Shown here: in pieces, positions 42,638 through 51,527 of the stretch
How the letters are laid out: each line of letters starts with the position of its first letter
Position numbering within the stretch: the first letter of the stretch is position 1
Source of the DNA: Pseudomonas psychrophila
GTDB taxonomy: Bacteria > Pseudomonadota > Gammaproteobacteria > Pseudomonadales > Pseudomonadaceae
Assembly (NCBI RefSeq): GCF_001043005.1
Contig: NZ_JYKZ01000003.1
Span: forward strand, 186,001 to 250,000
Length of the DNA stretch: 64,000 bases
Reading direction: 5' to 3'
The notes under the pieces: generated by a model
Told to the model about the DNA's origin: nothing
The model's database searches: none
What the model saw: only the letters and a program-made list of their open reading frames with translations
Translations under genes and position numbers: made by a program

Positions 42638-42987
42638 CTCGCCTCAAGTTCGCAGGCGCACCTGATGCGTTGACGGTCACAGACGTTCGGCCTCATGGGC
42701 GTATTTAAGCGCTTGGCCATACGCATTTGGATATGTTCCGTGGTTTGTTAGCTGTTTATCAGCTCGATACGGGAGCTGGTCGTCGAGGCCTGGTTGCTGC
42801 TGCCTGATTGAGGCGGGTGTTCTGGCAATAAAGACCGCCACCTACGGACAAGCGACTCAGGTCGCGAAGTACCGGGTAGGTGGTCAAGGCCTTTAGCCTG
42901 TGGCAAGGGAATATCAGTGTCGAGCAAACGGTCGACATGGGCGTCCTTGCTGACGCCAGGGCAGCGTTAACACGAGTGGCCTGTAAA
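42638..42987. other. Non-coding stretch after the small peptide
   Basis: About 350 bases. A 24-codon frame starts in the stop of the preceding small peptide (ATGA at 42634) but has no other support. Longer minus-strand frames here do not look coding. No repeat or terminator recognised. Confidence 0.35.
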
Positions 42988-43149
42988 TCAACTTTCGCAA
43001 GGCGTGGTCGGTTCCTGACTGGTCTCGGCTGCCAGCTTAAGTCGGTCAGCTTTGCTGATGTATTTGGTCTTGTTTTTCGGTGCCAGCTTGGCACTGGCTT
43101 TTTTGGCGTGAGCCTTCAATAGCTGCGTTATTTTCTTGCGACGATTCAT
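42988..43149 (-). CDS. DUF2986 family small basic protein
   Basis: A 53-residue Lys-rich protein that begins MNRRKKITQLLKAHAKKASA and continues KLAPKNKTKYISKADRLKLAAE, the DUF2986 pattern. It is very basic in the first 40 residues with a short acidic/polar tail, suggesting nucleic acid or ribosome contact, but the function of the family is unknown. Start ATG 43149, stop TGA 42990-42988; the ribosome site is weak. Confidence 0.75.
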   Translation of the reverse strand: MNRRKKITQLLKAHAKKASAKLAPKNKTKYISKADRLKLAAETSQEPTTPCES

Positions 43150-43806
43150 GTTTTCTACTCAGCATGTATGTTCTTGATTTTTGCCTGACCGTGTCTTCGA
43201 GAGTGTGCCGCCACATTGAAGGGAGCCGCTCGACTTACGGTTCCAAAGGTCATCCATCACCCCGTCCCCCCCCTTGAGCCGCCAAGCGTTCGCAGGTTTT
43301 GAGTCCCTAGTGCGCACAAAAGTTGATGGGCGTCATGGAGTTGCGCTCTGTAAAGACGATTGTCAGTTATTTTTGCACGGGACGCTCAGCTAATACCCCG
43401 ATTTTTTGCATCTGGCTTGACCCTGTGAGGGTGGTGCCTCAGGACTGTATCCATGGGTCTGAGCGTCTGGCGTTTTTGCCGATATCGGCTAAGTGCTTGA
43501 TTTGTAAAAGCCTACTTGTTTCATAATGTTTCAATTGATTTTGCGGTGAATATTGCCATGTTCGGTATCTATTTGCTGTTAAATCATGAAGTGCGCCATG
43601 TTTAAGCTGTTATTTGTGATTTTTATGGTGAAAATAACTGCTCAACACTTCCTATACTGCGCTCGGCGTCTGCGTACCTGCACAGTTCGAAAAACCACGA
43701 TGTTTTTTTGGACTGCTATGGAGATAGTCGCTCTGCGGAAATGTTAAGGCGTAGATGGCCTCACTTTTCCCGTGCACCTAATAAGTCTAAGAATGAGAAA
43801 AGTGTA
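43150..43806. other. Long region without a convincing gene
   Basis: About 650 bases. The first part has a run of C (about 43260-43276); the last part (about 43500-43660) is AT-rich and probably contains the promoter of the YkvI-type gene. Open frames of up to 67 codons show no family, ribosome site or helical pattern that would support them. Confidence 0.4.
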
Positions 43807-44895
43807 ATGAATAAACAGTCGATCCAGATTGCTCTTGCATACATGTCTGTCGTCATTGGCGGTGGCTTCGCCTCCGGGCAGGAGGTGCTACAGTTTTTCA
43901 CCGGCTATGGGCTGATAGGCATCGTAGGCACTCTGGTGAGCGGTTTGATGTTCGCTTTCCTCGGTATGCAGATCGCTCGAATGAGCTCGAAGATGCAGGC
44001 GAAGTCCCACAAGGACGTTCTTTATATTCTGTTCGGCGCTCGTCTCGGCTTGGTAGTTGACGTGGTGCTGTCCTTCTTCCTGTACGGCGTCGGTGTGGTG
44101 ATGCTGGCCGGTAGCGGTTCGATCTTTTCCCAGCAGTACGGTCTGGATCCGTTGGTCGGCGGTGTGCTGATGACTGTACTGGTGATCGCGACCCTGTGCA
44201 TGAACGTCAAGCGCATCATTGACCTGATCAGCGCGGTGATGCCTTTCCTGTTGGCGATGGTACTCATCATCACCACCTACTCGATTTTCAGCTACAACGC
44301 CCCGATCGAAACCCTCGATGCTGTTGCTCGTGAAAACAACGAGACCGTTACGGGTAACTGGTTTGTCGGTGCATTGCTGTACGCATCGTTCAATATCGCC
44401 GTAGGCTTCCCGATGCTGGCTGTGATTGGCGGCATGACCAAACAGCCCAAGGCTGCTGCAATCGGCGGCGTACTTGGCGGTCTGGGTCTGGGTGCGCTGA
44501 TCCTGCTGTTGAACATCGGCCTGTTTGCCAACATTAACCAACTGCAAGGCATCGAAATGCCATCCCTGGCACTCGCAGGCCGCATCTCGCCAATCCTCTC
44601 GGTGGTGATGTCGGTGGCGTTGGTGTGCATGGTCTACAGCACTGCGGTGGGGATGTTCTTTGCTTTCAGTGCACGATTCTCCAAACCTGAAACAAGTCGC
44701 TTCAAAATCGTCAGTGCCGTGACCGTATGCGTGGGTCTGGGCTTGAGCCTGGGCGGTTTCAGCAAGCTGGTAGGTACCGTCTATCCGCTGCTGGGCTACG
44801 TGGGTTTCGCCCTGATCCTCGCTATCTGCTTCAACTGGCTGCGTGGTCGCTCAATCGCCAAGGCGCAAAAAGCCGCCCTGGACGCCGCGTCCTGA
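43807..44895 (+). CDS. YkvI-family membrane transporter (APC superfamily)
   Basis: A 362-residue, about ten-helix protein starting IQIALAYMSVVIGGGFASGQEVLQFFTGYGLIG, the unwound first helix with GGGFASGQE typical of the YkvI group, distantly related to amino acid carriers. Other parts: NVKRIIDLISAVMPFLLAMVLIITTYSIFSYNAP and YASFNIAVGFPMLAVIGGMTKQPKAAAIGGVLGG. ATG 43807 starts the family domain; the open frame upstream is not conserved in character. Substrate unknown. A long hairpin follows. Confidence 0.85.
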   Translation: MNKQSIQIALAYMSVVIGGGFASGQEVLQFFTGYGLIGIVGTLVSGLMFAFLGMQIARMSSKMQAKSHKDVLYILFGARLGLVVDVVLSFFLYGVGVVMLAGSGSIFSQQYGLDPLVGGVLMTVLVIATLCMNVKRIIDLISAVMPFLLAMVLIITTYSIFSYNAPIETLDAVARENNETVTGNWFVGALLYASFNIAVGFPMLAVIGGMTKQPKAAAIGGVLGGLGLGALILLLNIGLFANINQLQGIEMPSLALAGRISPILSVVMSVALVCMVYSTAVGMFFAFSARFSKPETSRFKIVSAVTVCVGLGLSLGGFSKLVGTVYPLLGYVGFALILAICFNWLRGRSIAKAQKAALDAAS

Positions 44896-44902
44896 TCCAA
44901 CT

Positions 44903-44936
44903 GCCGCCGAGCTCAAGCTCGGCGGCATCCTCTCTC
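44903..44936 (+). terminator. Hairpin terminator after the YkvI-type gene
   Basis: GCCGCCGAGC/GCTCGGCGGC, ten perfect pairs around TCAA, followed by a pyrimidine-rich tail with few T in a row. It could serve both convergent genes. Confidence 0.65.
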
Positions 44937-44955
44937 AGTCCAACCGGTCAGCACC

Positions 44956-46293
44956 TCAGACCGATGCAGGCACAGTCGTCCCTTTTGCTGGCGTCGCCAC
45001 ATCATGTAGCGAAATCCGCGAAGTCTCGGGCAATGCCAGGCCACCGACCAGAGCCAGCAATGCCACAGCCATCAGGTAAAACGCAGGCGACAGATTGCTG
45101 CCGGTAGAGCTGATCAGCCAAGTGGCTACCAGCGGTGCCGTGCCGCCGAAGAGGGTGTAGGCCATGTTGTAGGTGATAGCCGACGCCGTATAGCGAGTAC
45201 GTGTAGGAAAGGTTTCCGAAAGCAACGCTGCGGTCACCACGCCACATAACACTGCGCCAATGGCCAGGAGCATCACGCCGATGATGGACGCTGCGAACCC
45301 CCCGGAACTGGCCATCATGAACGACGGATACACCGCGATAATCAGCAGGCCGCACGCCGTCACCACTGTAGCCCGACGCCCGACCCGATCCGAATAGAGC
45401 CCGGCCAGTGGGCATATTGCGGCGGCGAAGATCAGCGCTATCAACGACACCAGCAGCGCGGTTGCACGACTCAATCCTCCTGCAACTTGCAGATAGGTTG
45501 CGAAGTAGGTGGTGAACATATAGAACGACAGCGCCGTCAGCGATACAAAAGCCCCCAGACAGCAGATGGCTGCGCCATGATTGCGCAACGTTTCCTTGAG
45601 CGGGGAGTGGGCAACCGCGTGTTCCTCTGTCACCGCCTGAAACGCCGGGGTCTCGTCCAGCCTCCAGCGCATGTAAAGACCCACCAGGCCCAGAGGTGCG
45701 GCAATCAGGAACGGCAGGCGCCAGCCCCAGCTACCCATGGCCTCGGCCGATAATGACGCCTCGAGCGCATAGGCCACCACGGCAGCAGCGGCAAAAGCGG
45801 AAAATGTCGATACCGGCAGAAAACTTCCATACCAAGCCCTTTTATCGTTGGGCGAGTGCTCCATCAGATAGGCGCAGGCTCCCGCATATTCGCCTCCGGC
45901 CGAAAACCCTTGGGCGCATCTGATCAGGGTCAGAAGGATTGGCGCCATAACCCCGATAGCGGCATAACTGGGCAGCACACCGATCAAGGTCGTGGCACCG
46001 GCCATCAGCAGGATGGTCATCGCAAGCGTGCGCTTGCGGCCGATTCTGTCCCCCAGCATGCCGAAGAAAATGCCGCCCAATGGCCTGAAGGCGAAAGCCA
46101 CTGCAAACACGGCAAACGTCTTGAGCAACGCGGCGCTGGTATCGCCACTGGGGAAAAACTGCTGGGCGATGGTTGTGGCCAGAAACCCATACACTGCGAA
46201 GTCGAACCACTCGACGAAATTACCGATGGTGGCGGCGGCAATCACTTTTCTCAGCGTTTTCGGGCTGACCTGCTCTGTGGATACGCTCGTCAT
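44956..46293 (-). CDS. MFS transporter, metabolite:H+ symporter (MHS) family
   Basis: A 445-residue, 12-helix carrier of the KgtP/ProP/ShiA group. Signature regions: AAATIGNFVEWFDFAVYGFLATTIAQQFFPSGD, FAFRPLGGIFFGMLGDRIGRKRTLAMTILLM (motif A), and RCAQGFSAGGEYAGACAYLMEHSPNDKRAWYGSFL. Cargo is likely a carboxylic acid or osmolyte but cannot be told. The gene stands alone, convergent with the YkvI-type gene. Confidence 0.92.
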   Translation of the reverse strand: MTSVSTEQVSPKTLRKVIAAATIGNFVEWFDFAVYGFLATTIAQQFFPSGDTSAALLKTFAVFAVAFAFRPLGGIFFGMLGDRIGRKRTLAMTILLMAGATTLIGVLPSYAAIGVMAPILLTLIRCAQGFSAGGEYAGACAYLMEHSPNDKRAWYGSFLPVSTFSAFAAAAVVAYALEASLSAEAMGSWGWRLPFLIAAPLGLVGLYMRWRLDETPAFQAVTEEHAVAHSPLKETLRNHGAAICCLGAFVSLTALSFYMFTTYFATYLQVAGGLSRATALLVSLIALIFAAAICPLAGLYSDRVGRRATVVTACGLLIIAVYPSFMMASSGGFAASIIGVMLLAIGAVLCGVVTAALLSETFPTRTRYTASAITYNMAYTLFGGTAPLVATWLISSTGSNLSPAFYLMAVALLALVGGLALPETSRISLHDVATPAKGTTVPASV

Positions 46294-46434
46294 GCTGAAC
46301 CTCGACCTGTCATCAGTAAGTCGTGATTATCGAGGCAGCGCTGGAGGTGATTCGCTCCAAAAGTGTCATCGGCATATTCAGCACCGACGATCCTTCGGTT
46401 AATACCTGTAGGGCAGGTCTGCGAACTGACAGAA

Positions 46435-48042
46435 TCACCGCACCGGGGACGTTAAACGTTTACCGGTTTGACTGTGGCTGTCAGTCCAGGCTGTTTTGTT
46501 CGAGAAATCCGGGTGGTTGAGTATCGTCTTCAGAAACTCACTGACGGGCATGGGTTTGGCGAAGAAATAGCCTTGCATGTAATCCACGCCGCAGGCACCC
46601 AGGTAGTCGCGTTGTTCTTCCGTTTCAATGCCTTCGGCCAGCACTTGCAGGTCCAGTTTAAGTGCCAGGTCTAAAATCGAATCAAGGATGTGCACGGACA
46701 GGGCATCCGCTCCGATCATCGAGATAAAGCTCTGATCGATCTTGATGAAGTCGACTTTGAAACGCTGCAAATAGCTCAGGCTCGAATGACCGGTGCCAAA
46801 ATCATCCAGCGCAATTTTTACGCCAAGCTCATGGAGCCTTTCAATGAGTTCAAGTGCGGTGGGTGTCGGTTTTACAAGTTCGCGCTCGGTCATTTCCAGC
46901 ACCAGGATCACAGTGCCGGGTTTGAACGCTTTCAAAAATAAAATGCATTCATCCACCAGGTCAAAGTTCTCAAAGTGTTTTGCGCACACATTGAATCCGA
47001 TGTGAAAGGGCTGCTCCAGTCTCGACGCGTGTGGCGCGAGTTGTTGTGCAGTCTTGTGCATAAGGCGCCGGGTGATGGCAATGATCAGATTGGAGCGCTC
47101 GGCCAGCGGGATAAAACTATTGGGCGTAATAATCCCTTCATGAGGGTGGTTCCACCTGACCAGGACTTCGGCCCCGATACATTTGCCAGAGGTTGAAGAG
47201 AAGACAGGTTGTAAAAAAGGAACGAACTCATCGGCGGACAAAGCCCGCTGAAGCTCAATGCTGGGGGCCAGCACGCGCCCCAGCATCCAGTAGGTGAGCA
47301 GGCCGGAAAACATGCCCAAGGCCAGCAATAGGCCAAGAATAATCGAATAGGTCTCAAGTGTATGGCTGAAAAGGGTGCCTGCCGGGTAGGCCGCAGAGAC
47401 TGTAAACCCATATTCGTTGGACACTACCGAGCGGGGTGCCGTCGGTTCGTTTTCGAACGGAGGGTTATCCACTACCCCGTTTTGGGTCATCCAGTGGTTA
47501 CCGACCTTAAGTGACAAATTACTTTTTTTATCGATGAGGTGAAGGGCGTCCTGAATATGGCGGCCATCAATGCTGACCAAGGCGCTTTTATGTGCTTGCT
47601 GGGTTCTTAGAATGAGGGCTGCGGTTTTGGAGCCTGAGGCTGTCTGGTCAATCAGTCGCAGACGGCCACGCAAATAATCGTGTGGGTTCACGGTAATGTT
47701 TACATCGGACCCATACAGCGAACTGCAATAAACCTTGTTGTCAGTGGCCAGACTTGTTGCCCGCAAGAATCGATAGGTGGCAACGGCTTCCCGAAGTGGC
47801 TTGGCCGCTTGCGAACAGGGCAACCCGGTTATGTCTGACAGTTCTTTGGCGGCCGCCTCTGCCTCGCTGAGCATCACATTTATCTGCCTGAATGCCTCAT
47901 GCGCCGCAGTGTTTGATGTGCGAGATAAATCCGAGACAGATTTCAGGTAGACCAGAGGAATGCCCAGGGCCAGTGGAAGAATGCCGATGACAAGCGCTAT
48001 TAAAAAAACCTTCTTCGAGGAATAACGTATTGCTCGATTCAT
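46435..48042 (-). CDS. CSS-motif cyclic-di-GMP phosphodiesterase (EAL domain)
   Basis: A 535-residue inner membrane enzyme. Two helices (about 11-33 and 238-262) flank a periplasmic CSS-motif sensor with Cys in GLPCSQ and the CSS of KVYCSSLYG, a pair that can form a redox-controlled disulfide. The cytoplasmic EAL domain (about 275-520) keeps the metal and catalytic set: AEVLVRWNHP (EVL in place of EAL), NVCAKHF, EMTERE, ALDDFGTGHSSLSYL, VDFIKIDQSF, EGIETEEQ. It should hydrolyse c-di-GMP to pGpG. AGGAA precedes ATG 48042. Confidence 0.94.
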   Translation of the reverse strand: MNRAIRYSSKKVFLIALVIGILPLALGIPLVYLKSVSDLSRTSNTAAHEAFRQINVMLSEAEAAAKELSDITGLPCSQAAKPLREAVATYRFLRATSLATDNKVYCSSLYGSDVNITVNPHDYLRGRLRLIDQTASGSKTAALILRTQQAHKSALVSIDGRHIQDALHLIDKKSNLSLKVGNHWMTQNGVVDNPPFENEPTAPRSVVSNEYGFTVSAAYPAGTLFSHTLETYSIILGLLLALGMFSGLLTYWMLGRVLAPSIELQRALSADEFVPFLQPVFSSTSGKCIGAEVLVRWNHPHEGIITPNSFIPLAERSNLIIAITRRLMHKTAQQLAPHASRLEQPFHIGFNVCAKHFENFDLVDECILFLKAFKPGTVILVLEMTERELVKPTPTALELIERLHELGVKIALDDFGTGHSSLSYLQRFKVDFIKIDQSFISMIGADALSVHILDSILDLALKLDLQVLAEGIETEEQRDYLGACGVDYMQGYFFAKPMPVSEFLKTILNHPDFSNKTAWTDSHSQTGKRLTSPVR

Positions 48043-48284
48043 GGATCATTCCTGCGAAATTCGGTCGGATAGAATACGGGTAAGGTAAGAGAGGGCGAAC
48101 ATGATAAATGGCAGTTTCAGGCTGCAATGTTAAGCGCATCGGACCTTGAATAATACCCGTGCACTGTGTATTTCCGATGCAGTAAGAAGAAGTAAGGTCC
48201 GGAAAGTCTATATAAGAGCGATGCCGGGTTAAGGGCGTAGCGCTGTGGGAGCATGGCGTTAGAACTCTTCCTGGGCAGGGCAGC

Positions 48285-48815
48285 ATGCATTCACGTCTAT
48301 CAATTCCCATCGTGGGCAGAAACTTCGGATTTAAAGCCGCCTTGGCCATTCAGGATGAAAATACCGTCAGGAATATCGATGTTAGAAATGCCTTGCGCTT
48401 TCTTGATGTATTGATTCGTCAAGGCTGCCTGGCTAGCGAGCAGGAGATTGAACATGTCGCTAACACGATTGCTGCGCATATTTGTCAGTGCGGGAAGTAC
48501 CCTCCCTTGGTCTCCTTTACGCAGTACAGCAGTGCGCTAACGAGCGTGGTGAAGTTTGTGCATGGATCAAGTACTGATGTGCCCAGGGCTGCAAGTACTG
48601 TCCGGCACTTGTTGTCGGTGCTCGCCAAAGCAAAAAGAGCACGCGTGCCGTTGTACGAGCATGGGGAGAGCACCTGTTTATCCGTATTTGTTCAGCGCGA
48701 ATGTCTGCAAGGCATCCGCGTATCAACTAGAAAAGAATGGGCGGGTTTGAAGGGTTGCACTTACCCTGCAGTGCTCAAGTGGGGACGTGGCATACACCCG
48801 TCAGAATATTATTGA
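48285..48815 (+). CDS. Doubtful hypothetical protein
   Basis: A 176-codon frame of no recognised family. The first half reads like protein (ALRFLDVLIRQGCLASEQEIEHVANTIAAHI), the second half less so. The ribosome site is poor, and the last 41 bases overlap the convergent FidL-like gene. It might be a recently acquired or decaying gene in this low-GC area, or a chance frame. Confidence 0.3.
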   Translation: MHSRLSIPIVGRNFGFKAALAIQDENTVRNIDVRNALRFLDVLIRQGCLASEQEIEHVANTIAAHICQCGKYPPLVSFTQYSSALTSVVKFVHGSSTDVPRAASTVRHLLSVLAKAKRARVPLYEHGESTCLSVFVQRECLQGIRVSTRKEWAGLKGCTYPAVLKWGRGIHPSEYY

Positions 48816-49269
48816 TGTTGTAATAATATTCAACGTCCGAGAAACGTGAGAAGGTAATAAGTCCGCCCTCCAGCCCGCGACGCATGAAGAGTGCATGTTT
48901 AAGGCTGTTGTCACTTTCGAATACCGTGGCGTTCAGGGTTTTAAACAAAAAACGTGAACTGTCCAGCGTGTCAAACTGCACGTCGAGCCTGCGGTTATAT
49001 AGAAACTCTTGCTGCTCAGGATCTTTGAGGTTGAAGTAAAGATAGATTTCTTGCGCCTCCATGTTGATCGACATGTCTCCTTTGCCCGTCCAGCGCTGGC
49101 CGTTGTCTAACGTGTAGATGAAGTCAATGGCGGCGTAGCACGGTGCCTGAGGCGTGTCCTCATGGTAGGTGTAGGCTTGCAGGGCGATGAGGGTTCCGAA
49201 CACGAGAGTGGAGGCAAGGCTCAGGAGCAGTATTAATTTTTTTGTTCGATAATGAGGTGGTTTGTGCAC
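48775..49269 (-). CDS. FidL-like membrane protein, partner of the adjacent regulator
   Basis: A 164-residue protein with one N-terminal membrane helix (LILLLSLASTLVFGTLIALQAYTY) and a periplasmic domain. The order Cys near 44, NGQRWTGKGDMSI, NRRLDVQFDTLDSSRFLFKTLNATVFESDNSL and a late Cys (TGVCHVPT) resembles FidL, the partner of MarT in Salmonella; the arrangement is like ToxS beside ToxR. GTG 49269, with GGAGAGG upstream, lies inside the 3' end of the regulator gene (37-base overlap), so the two are made together. Confidence 0.72.
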   Translation of the reverse strand: MHKPPHYRTKKLILLLSLASTLVFGTLIALQAYTYHEDTPQAPCYAAIDFIYTLDNGQRWTGKGDMSINMEAQEIYLYFNLKDPEQQEFLYNRRLDVQFDTLDSSRFLFKTLNATVFESDNSLKHALFMRRGLEGGLITFSRFSDVEYYYNINNILTGVCHVPT

Positions 49270-50111
49270 AGCGCCTCTCCTTTGCTTTCTGGTTTTTCGC
49301 AGTTAACTAACAGTTCGGATAATGTTTTATGGACATAGTAATTTGTTCCCGTTGCACCCACAGAAGAACCAAACCTGGCCATGGTTGAAAGAATGCTGTC
49401 TTTGGTTTTTTTCTCTCCCCGTTCGATATACAGTTTCGCCTGGGGGGTTTCCCATAACAGTCGCCACCCTTCCAGTTGGACCGGCTTGTTGAAAAGCATA
49501 TAGGCATAATAAACAGGCAACGTAATGCCAAGGAAAAACGTCGCGTAAAAAAATGCTTTATAGAAATACTTCCTGAACACGGCACTTGAACGTGGAAGGG
49601 CGGGGGGGCTCTGTTCTTCGGTTGTAGCGGTCAAGGGTATTTCACTGTTTTCAAGTGGGTCACTGATGGCGAGTAACGGGGTGGCTACTTCTGAGGGAGG
49701 CGTAGCGATTTCAAAGGTTTGACTGTCGGGGCGTGCGGGCTTCAGGTCGCCGGGTACGTCGTGGTTGCTGTTATCGCCGCAAACACGTTCTATGTGCTGC
49801 AATAAAACAACGCCTCGTCGTGGCAGTGTTTTTAAGATGGACCTGTCGAGCCCCACTTCGGAGAGGTAATGCCTGAGAGTGTGGAGCGCTTTATAATAAC
49901 TGCTGTCCGATACAATGAGCCCCCGGTCGCCCCAGACACGGCTAATTAAATCTTCCTTGTCGGTAACCCCCTCAATCAGGGCTAATAATAAATGGCCTTC
50001 ATTGCTGGTGAGGGTTGTTTGCAGGGGAGGGTAACTCAGTAACAACTTGTCGTGATCATAGGTGCATTTGGCCGTGTGTAATGGTGTTGGCGTTTCACGG
50101 TCACCCTGCAT
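49233..50111 (-). CDS. Membrane-anchored ToxR/CadC-like transcriptional regulator
   Basis: A 292-residue one-component regulator. The N-terminal OmpR-type winged helix (about 15-110: KLLLSYPPLQTTLTSNEGHLLLALIEG, EDLISRVWG, SYYKALHTLRHYLSEVGLDRSILKTLPRRGVVLL) is cytoplasmic; a Pro/Ser-rich linker and one membrane helix (about 190-212, FYATFFLGITLPVYYAYMLF) lead to a short periplasmic domain with two Cys (NCEKPESKGEALC). ATG 50111 with AAAGGTAAGT ahead is preferred to a TTG ten codons earlier. The membrane layout and overlapping FidL-like gene point to a ToxRS/MarT-FidL type signalling pair. Low GC. Confidence 0.82.
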   Translation of the reverse strand: MQGDRETPTPLHTAKCTYDHDKLLLSYPPLQTTLTSNEGHLLLALIEGVTDKEDLISRVWGDRGLIVSDSSYYKALHTLRHYLSEVGLDRSILKTLPRRGVVLLQHIERVCGDNSNHDVPGDLKPARPDSQTFEIATPPSEVATPLLAISDPLENSEIPLTATTEEQSPPALPRSSAVFRKYFYKAFFYATFFLGITLPVYYAYMLFNKPVQLEGWRLLWETPQAKLYIERGEKKTKDSILSTMARFGSSVGATGTNYYVHKTLSELLVNCEKPESKGEALCTNHLIIEQKN

Positions 50112-50534
50112 CTTACTTACCTTTGATATAGTCTTGTGCAACTACACCATGGTGAGGCGTTATGAGTCAAGTATGGATGTAGGAAAATTCCTATTTTCCC
50201 CCTTTGCTGGATTGTTCGAGGTGGTAATGGGGTGAGTTTGGGGGTAAGTAAGATTGATTAAGATTAAAGTGATGTATGAGTAAGGTCGGGTGAGGTGTTG
50301 CGTCGCGAGAGTGTTTATACTGAAGTCTTTATTTTTAATCGGGTAGTGTGTGGGGGTGCGGTTGGGGAGTTTAGATATAACAGGTGTGTCCGTTTGTTGG
50401 AGTGTCATTATTATAAATAAACACTCCGTGTACAGTTTAAGCGCGATCCGTGACGGAAAAGTGGCTGTCGAACGGTCAGCGCAAGAGAACATTTAGCATT
50501 AAACTCCTCGCACCTTGTCAATTAACAAGGTGTC
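50112..50534. promoter_or_regulatory. AT-rich regulatory region upstream of the ToxR-like gene
   Basis: About 420 bases, distinctly AT-rich, with T/G-rich composition on the plus strand. A 110-codon minus frame is open but lacks family likeness or a good ribosome site. It likely contains the promoter of the regulator pair; AT-richness is what H-NS/MvaT-silenced regions look like. Confidence 0.4.
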
Positions 50535-51431
50535 TTAGTTGGCAAATTTCCTGGCCGAAATCACACACAGAATCACCGCTGCTGTCACGCCAAACATGCC
50601 CATGCTAACCGTTTCATGCAACAAGGTAGCTGCCAGTGCCAACCCGAAAAAAGGTTGTAACAACTGTAGTTGCCCGACGGCTGCAATTCCGCCCTGGGCC
50701 AGCCCCCGGTACCAGAATATGAAACCGATCAACATGCTGAAAACGGATATGTATGCCAGTCCAAACCAGGCGGGGGGGCTGATGCCTGCAAATGAAGACG
50801 GGGCACTCAACCCTGCAAGTGGAGCCATGACGGGGAGCGAAAGTACCAGCGCCCATGAGATCACCTGCCAGCCGCCTAGCGTGCGGGACAGCTTTGCTCC
50901 TTCGGCATACCCCAGGCCACACATCAGGACTGCCAGAAGCATCAGGATGTCGCCTTCGGGAGCGACTGTCAGGCCTTGTGACAGGGCATACGCCACCACG
51001 ATCGCGCTGCCCAGCATTGAAAAAATCCAGAACGCCGGTCGAGGGTGCTCACCGCCACGTACGACGGCGAAGGCTGCCGTGGAAAGAGGCAACAGGCCGA
51101 GAAAGACAATGGTGTGGGCCGAGGTCACATGCTGCAAAGCCAGTGCGGTCAACAAGGGGAAGCCGACGACAACGCCGGTTGCCACGAGCAACAGCGAGAA
51201 GAGATGGCGACGCTCCGGTCGCTTGGCCTTGAGCACCCCAAGCAGGGCCAGTGCGATTACGCCGGCAATGCTGGCGCGGGCCAGGGTCAGAAACACCGGG
51301 TCAAACTCCAGTACCGCTACCTTGGTTGCGGGCAGTGAAGCACTGAAAATGACCACGCCAATAAACCCGTTGATCCAGCCACTCAGGTTTTTTTCAGCGC
51401 CGGGGTTTTGCAGGTTGGAGGTACGTTCCAT
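50535..51431 (-). CDS. EamA/DMT-family transporter (MocR-linked)
   Basis: A 298-residue protein with ten membrane helices in two EamA repeats: GFIGVVIFSASLPATKVAVLEFDPVFLTLARASIAGVIAL and, after LMLLAVLMCGLGYAEGAKLSRTLGGWQVISWALV, the second copy with WYRGLAQGGIAAVGQLQLLQPFFGLALAATLLHE. Such carriers export metabolites or amino acids. It is divergent from a MocR regulator gene, with a palindrome between them, the usual regulator-target layout. Confidence 0.9.
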   Translation of the reverse strand: MERTSNLQNPGAEKNLSGWINGFIGVVIFSASLPATKVAVLEFDPVFLTLARASIAGVIALALLGVLKAKRPERRHLFSLLLVATGVVVGFPLLTALALQHVTSAHTIVFLGLLPLSTAAFAVVRGGEHPRPAFWIFSMLGSAIVVAYALSQGLTVAPEGDILMLLAVLMCGLGYAEGAKLSRTLGGWQVISWALVLSLPVMAPLAGLSAPSSFAGISPPAWFGLAYISVFSMLIGFIFWYRGLAQGGIAAVGQLQLLQPFFGLALAATLLHETVSMGMFGVTAAVILCVISARKFAN

Positions 51432-51493
51432 CGAGTCTCACGCTCAGGTCTAATCGCGGGATTGCATGCAACGCATCCTAGGGCTGATGATTA

Positions 51494-51515
51494 ATGACAA
51501 TCAAAATATTGTCAT
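51494..51515. promoter_or_regulatory. ATGACAAT-N6-ATTGTCAT palindrome (putative MocR operator)
   Basis: Eight-base perfect arms spaced by six AT-rich bases, between the divergent EamA and MocR genes, ending 12 bases before the MocR start codon. Size and place suit binding of a GntR-type domain and autorepression. Confidence 0.65.
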
Positions 51516-51527
51516 GGATACAAGTCG

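Noticed and set aside
42759..43094. 111-codon minus frame overlapping the DUF2986 gene
   Set aside because: It lies in another frame of the same strand and is Arg/Pro-rich without pattern; the DUF2986 frame has a recognisable family sequence.
50160..50492. 110-codon minus frame in the AT-rich region before the ToxR-like gene
   Set aside because: Ser/Thr/Pro/Asn-rich with no domain, no ribosome site, and low-complexity composition; more likely regulatory DNA.
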